A stretch of DNA of 64,000 bases from Perkinsus chesapeaki (taxonomy: Eukaryota > Perkinsozoa > Perkinsida > Perkinsidae): assembly GCA_013115145.1 (NCBI GenBank), contig JAAPAO010000061.1:1-64000 (forward strand), written 5' to 3'. How positions within the stretch are numbered: the stretch's first letter is position 1; each line of letters starts with the position of its first letter. Shown here in pieces: positions 61,613 to 64,000 of this stretch. The notes below the pieces were generated by a model. It made no database searches. It had not been told where the DNA came from and saw nothing but the letters and a program-made list of their open reading frames with translations. The position numbers and the translations under genes were made by a program.

Positions 61613-63076
61613 TCATCGGCTTTCCTCGCCAGAGGGTTCAGGAGTAGAGGCGTGATCAGAATAATCTGGCTCGCTATCGAGCACTGCCAAGGCCCCTGTA
61701 GTGAGGATAATATTATCTCTAAATGCGACTTCCGGTGACACGACGTAGCCCAGAATGTCATGGTATCTAGATACAGCAATTCCCATCCTCCATCGACCTG
61801 TCCCTACTCAGCAGAGCGACGTCCCATGATCTTCTTCACTTCAACATCGCGCAAGTTGACCAATGCACGCGCTATTTCCTCACCGGTCGCACCCTCTATT
61901 AAGGACACGCAGTCATCTCGATGGAAACTACCGCTAACATTTGTTATACCTAAATACATTGTCCAGTTTCGAGGATACCTGAAAGCTATTACCGGCAGCG
62001 AAGAGGCTCTTCTTCTTCCTTATGGCATCGGCAGCTCCCGCGTCAAGTGTGATGCTGCCTCTGGTCTTGAGAGCCAACATCCATCGACGTCTCCAAGTCA
62101 TCTTAGATACAGCAAACTGCATATCATCTGGGGATACCCTAAAGACCGTCATTAGCTCATCTTCAGAGCCAGTCTCGAGGTAGTGCAGAACCTAGTAACC
62201 TATGAAATGCATCACGACACCATTCCGATGGTTACCTTATCAGGCTTGGCTCCATGAGTTAGTATGCACTCTATACCAGCAGCAACAGCCGTTCTGGCAG
62301 CAACTAGCTTGGTAGCCATACCACCTGTGCCTGATAGGTGGAGGTGTGCGAGTGGAGTGCTACACAGTCTTACCCCATTCGCTATCCCCAGCAACATCCA
62401 CATCCAGCTTGGCCAGCTCAATGCTACTGAGCTCTCTGATAGGTTTGGCATCGGGAAACTCATGTGGGTTTTTATCATATAGGCAATCCACATCAGTTAA
62501 AAGGAATAATTTATCGGCGTTGCAGCTGACGGCTACTAAGGCAGATAGAGTATCATTGTCTCCAAAACGTAGCTCGTCCACGCAGATGCAATCGTTCTCG
62601 TTAATGATAGGAATAACCCCCATGTTAAGCAGCTCATTCATCGCATTTCTGAAATTCACAAAGCGGTCCTTGGCGGAGAAGTCAGACCTAGACAGCAGAA
62701 TCTGCGCCACTTTGAGGTTGTAGGCATTGAACAGGTCCTCGTATAGTCTTATAAGATGAGATTGCCCAGCAGCAGCGACAGCCTGCTTCAATGCTAGCTG
62801 GTTTGATGAGGGACGGGTTGCCAAATTGAGCTTCAAACATCCGAACCCGACAGCGGCGGAGGTGACGATAATAACTTGGTAACCAGGGATTCTCCTAATA
62901 CTGGCAACCAAGTCCACCAGACCACCCATGTTGGCCATGTTCACAGAATGACAAGGCTTCATAAGGGTAGAAGTACCAACTTTTAAAACAACCAGATGAT
63001 GCCTTGGTTCCTCATCCTCTACTTCTTGTTCGTGGTGTTGATTAGTTGTATCATTTCCTTGTTGCTTGTATGACAT
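61613..63076 (-). CDS. Glutamate 5-kinase with C-terminal PUA-type domain, copy 1
   Basis: On the minus strand the first exon from 63076 gives the amino-acid kinase domain: HLVVLKVGTSTLM (nucleotide strand), VIIVTSAAVGFGCLKLNL, QAVAAAGQSHLIRLYEDLF, AQILLSRSDF, GVIPIINENDCICVDELRFG and NDTLSALVAV, LTDVDCLYDKNPHE. It joins in phase to GTGGMATKLVAARTAVAAGI and HGAKPDK. Later exons carry a PUA-like region with SEDELMTVFRVSPDDMQ and WRRRWMLALKTRGSITLDAG, then SFHRDDCVSLIEGATGEEIA and HDILGYVVSPEVAFRDNIIL, ending EESR and TGA at 61613. It phosphorylates glutamate as the first step of proline synthesis. No gamma-glutamyl phosphate reductase domain is fused, unlike P5C synthase of plants and animals. 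A second copy lies immediately upstream. Confidence 0.88.
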
Positions 63077-63335
63077 GGCCGCTGCTGCTATCTAAAACAA
63101 TAGGGGGTACCCCCTTGACTAGGAGCTGGATATGATAAAAACTAATCAACACGACATGATAACGAGTAAAAAGGTGCCCATGTAATAGATATGAAAGATG
63201 CTTTACTTACTACTGCTGCTGCTGATACTACCGGGAAAGTATTAACCACTACTACTACGGTTTACAGTAACCTACTGCAATACCAATAACATCATCAAAG
63301 TAGTCTACTACTACAACCATATTAGATGCTAGTAT

Positions 63336-64000
63336 TTACGAGGTACCATCGTAGGTTGAATCATCCCCATCGTCCTCTTCAGGTTCACTGTCTAACATAG
63401 CAAGTGCCCCAGTAGTTAGGATAATATTCTCCCTAAAGGCTACTTCAGGTGTCACAGTGTAACCGAGGATCTTATTAAACCTGTTAATAAACAGATATAT
63501 ATTATATAATACCTGCATTATTCTCCTACCTATGTGAAGATTGTCCTTTAACCTTATCAACTTCAACACTTTTCATATTCATCAAGGCCCGGGCTATCTC
63601 CTCTCCAGTCTCTTCATCAATCAGTGAGACACCTTCATCTCTATGGAAAGTGCCAGACACCGCACAGATACCTGCATCAGTATTTCACTCGCCACTGTAT
63701 AGTATGGTATTATTACCAGAGGCCAGCAAGGGACGTTTGTTCCTTATCAAATTGGCACCAGCTGCAGTGAGAGTAATTGCTCCCTTTAATGGTAGAGCTA
63801 AGATCCATCTACGCCTCCAGGTCATCTCTGATACAGCAAATCTCATGCTGTCAGGAGACACTCTAAAAACCGTCATCAAGGATTCCGGAGCCCCAGTGGT
63901 GAGGTACTCGAGAACCTGTTATAAGCAACAGCAGCCATAAGACAAGTAGTCTATGTAAAAGTACTACCTTCTCAGGCTTAGCTCCATGGGTTAAAACACA
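63336..64000 (-). CDS. Glutamate 5-kinase, copy 2, 3' part only
   Basis: Only the C-terminal exons lie in the window; the gene runs off the right end. They match copy 1 segment by segment: ESLMTVFRVSPDSMRFAVSE, WRRRWILALPLKGAITLTAA, VSGTFHRDEGVSLIDEETGE, RFNKILGYTVTPEVAFREN and ALAMLDSEPEE, with intron positions at the same places. The extreme C-terminus differs (DDGDDSTYDGTS). The kinase domain would lie beyond 64000 and cannot be checked. Same strand and head-to-tail with copy 1, so a tandem duplication. Confidence 0.85.

Noticed and set aside
1-64000. A bacterial or phage reading of the window
   Set aside because: Known proteins such as PEP carboxykinase, PMS2 and the FHA-RING ligase are interrupted by GT-AG introns that join in phase, and kinesin, EF-hand and JmjC genes are eukaryotic.
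1-64000. CRISPR arrays, rRNA genes or insertion sequences
   Set aside because: No regularly spaced direct repeats with unique spacers, no rRNA-like sequence and no transposase with terminal inverted repeats were seen.

Overview
The window reads as nuclear DNA of a gene-dense protist with many short introns, not a bacterium. Almost every gene with a recognisable product is cut by GT-AG introns, mostly about 35-70 nt with some of 200-460 nt. Gene families include ATP-dependent PEP carboxykinase, a PMS2-type MutL, a kinesin-3, EF-hand proteins, RAP-like proteins and an FHA-RING ligase. There are three tRNA genes and many CAG/CTG-type triplet runs. Several start codons sit a few bases after an AG, often after a pyrimidine stretch, as expected where spliced-leader trans-splicing is used. 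My best guess is an alveolate of the Perkinsus / dinoflagellate line; this is an inference from gene content and style, not a proven identity.

Layout. 0.5-7.6 kb: a tetraspanin-like four-span membrane protein, then two EF-hand genes, the first with a 34-bp minisatellite in an intron. 8.7-13.2 kb: a Rossmann/methyltransferase-like protein and a complete FHA-coil-RING ubiquitin ligase of RNF8 architecture. 13.8-17.7 kb: a small minus-strand gene, a triose-phosphate-translocator family transporter, tRNA-Asn and two unrecognised genes that overlap. 17.8-27.4 kb: an SH3 adaptor, a kinesin-3 (motor, FHA, coil) with a tRNA-Leu gene inside one intron, and a small EF-hand gene. 28.3-32.4 kb: two tandem intronless RAP-like paralogs with different N-termini. 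32.5-37 kb: a mitochondrial carrier and a JmjC protein. 37.5-41.5 kb: a Cys-rich ORF, a second identical tRNA-Leu and a coiled-coil gene. 43-46 kb: two secreted proteins, one with GH18-like features. From 47 kb onward most genes are on the minus strand: ankyrin protein with 57-bp coding repeats, EGF-like multispan membrane protein, PEP carboxykinase, PMS2, and two tandem glutamate 5-kinase genes (the second cut by the window end), with one acidic nuclear protein gene on the plus strand at 55-57 kb.

The genes look like separate housekeeping and lineage-specific units rather than one pathway. Links that can be argued: PMS2 and the FHA-RING protein both belong to genome maintenance families; the three EF-hand genes suggest local duplication of calcium-binding proteins; the RAP-like pair and the glutamate 5-kinase pair are clear tandem duplications. 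Exon joins were worked out by eye from phase, splice sites and family motifs, so ends of multi-exon genes are less certain than their cores.
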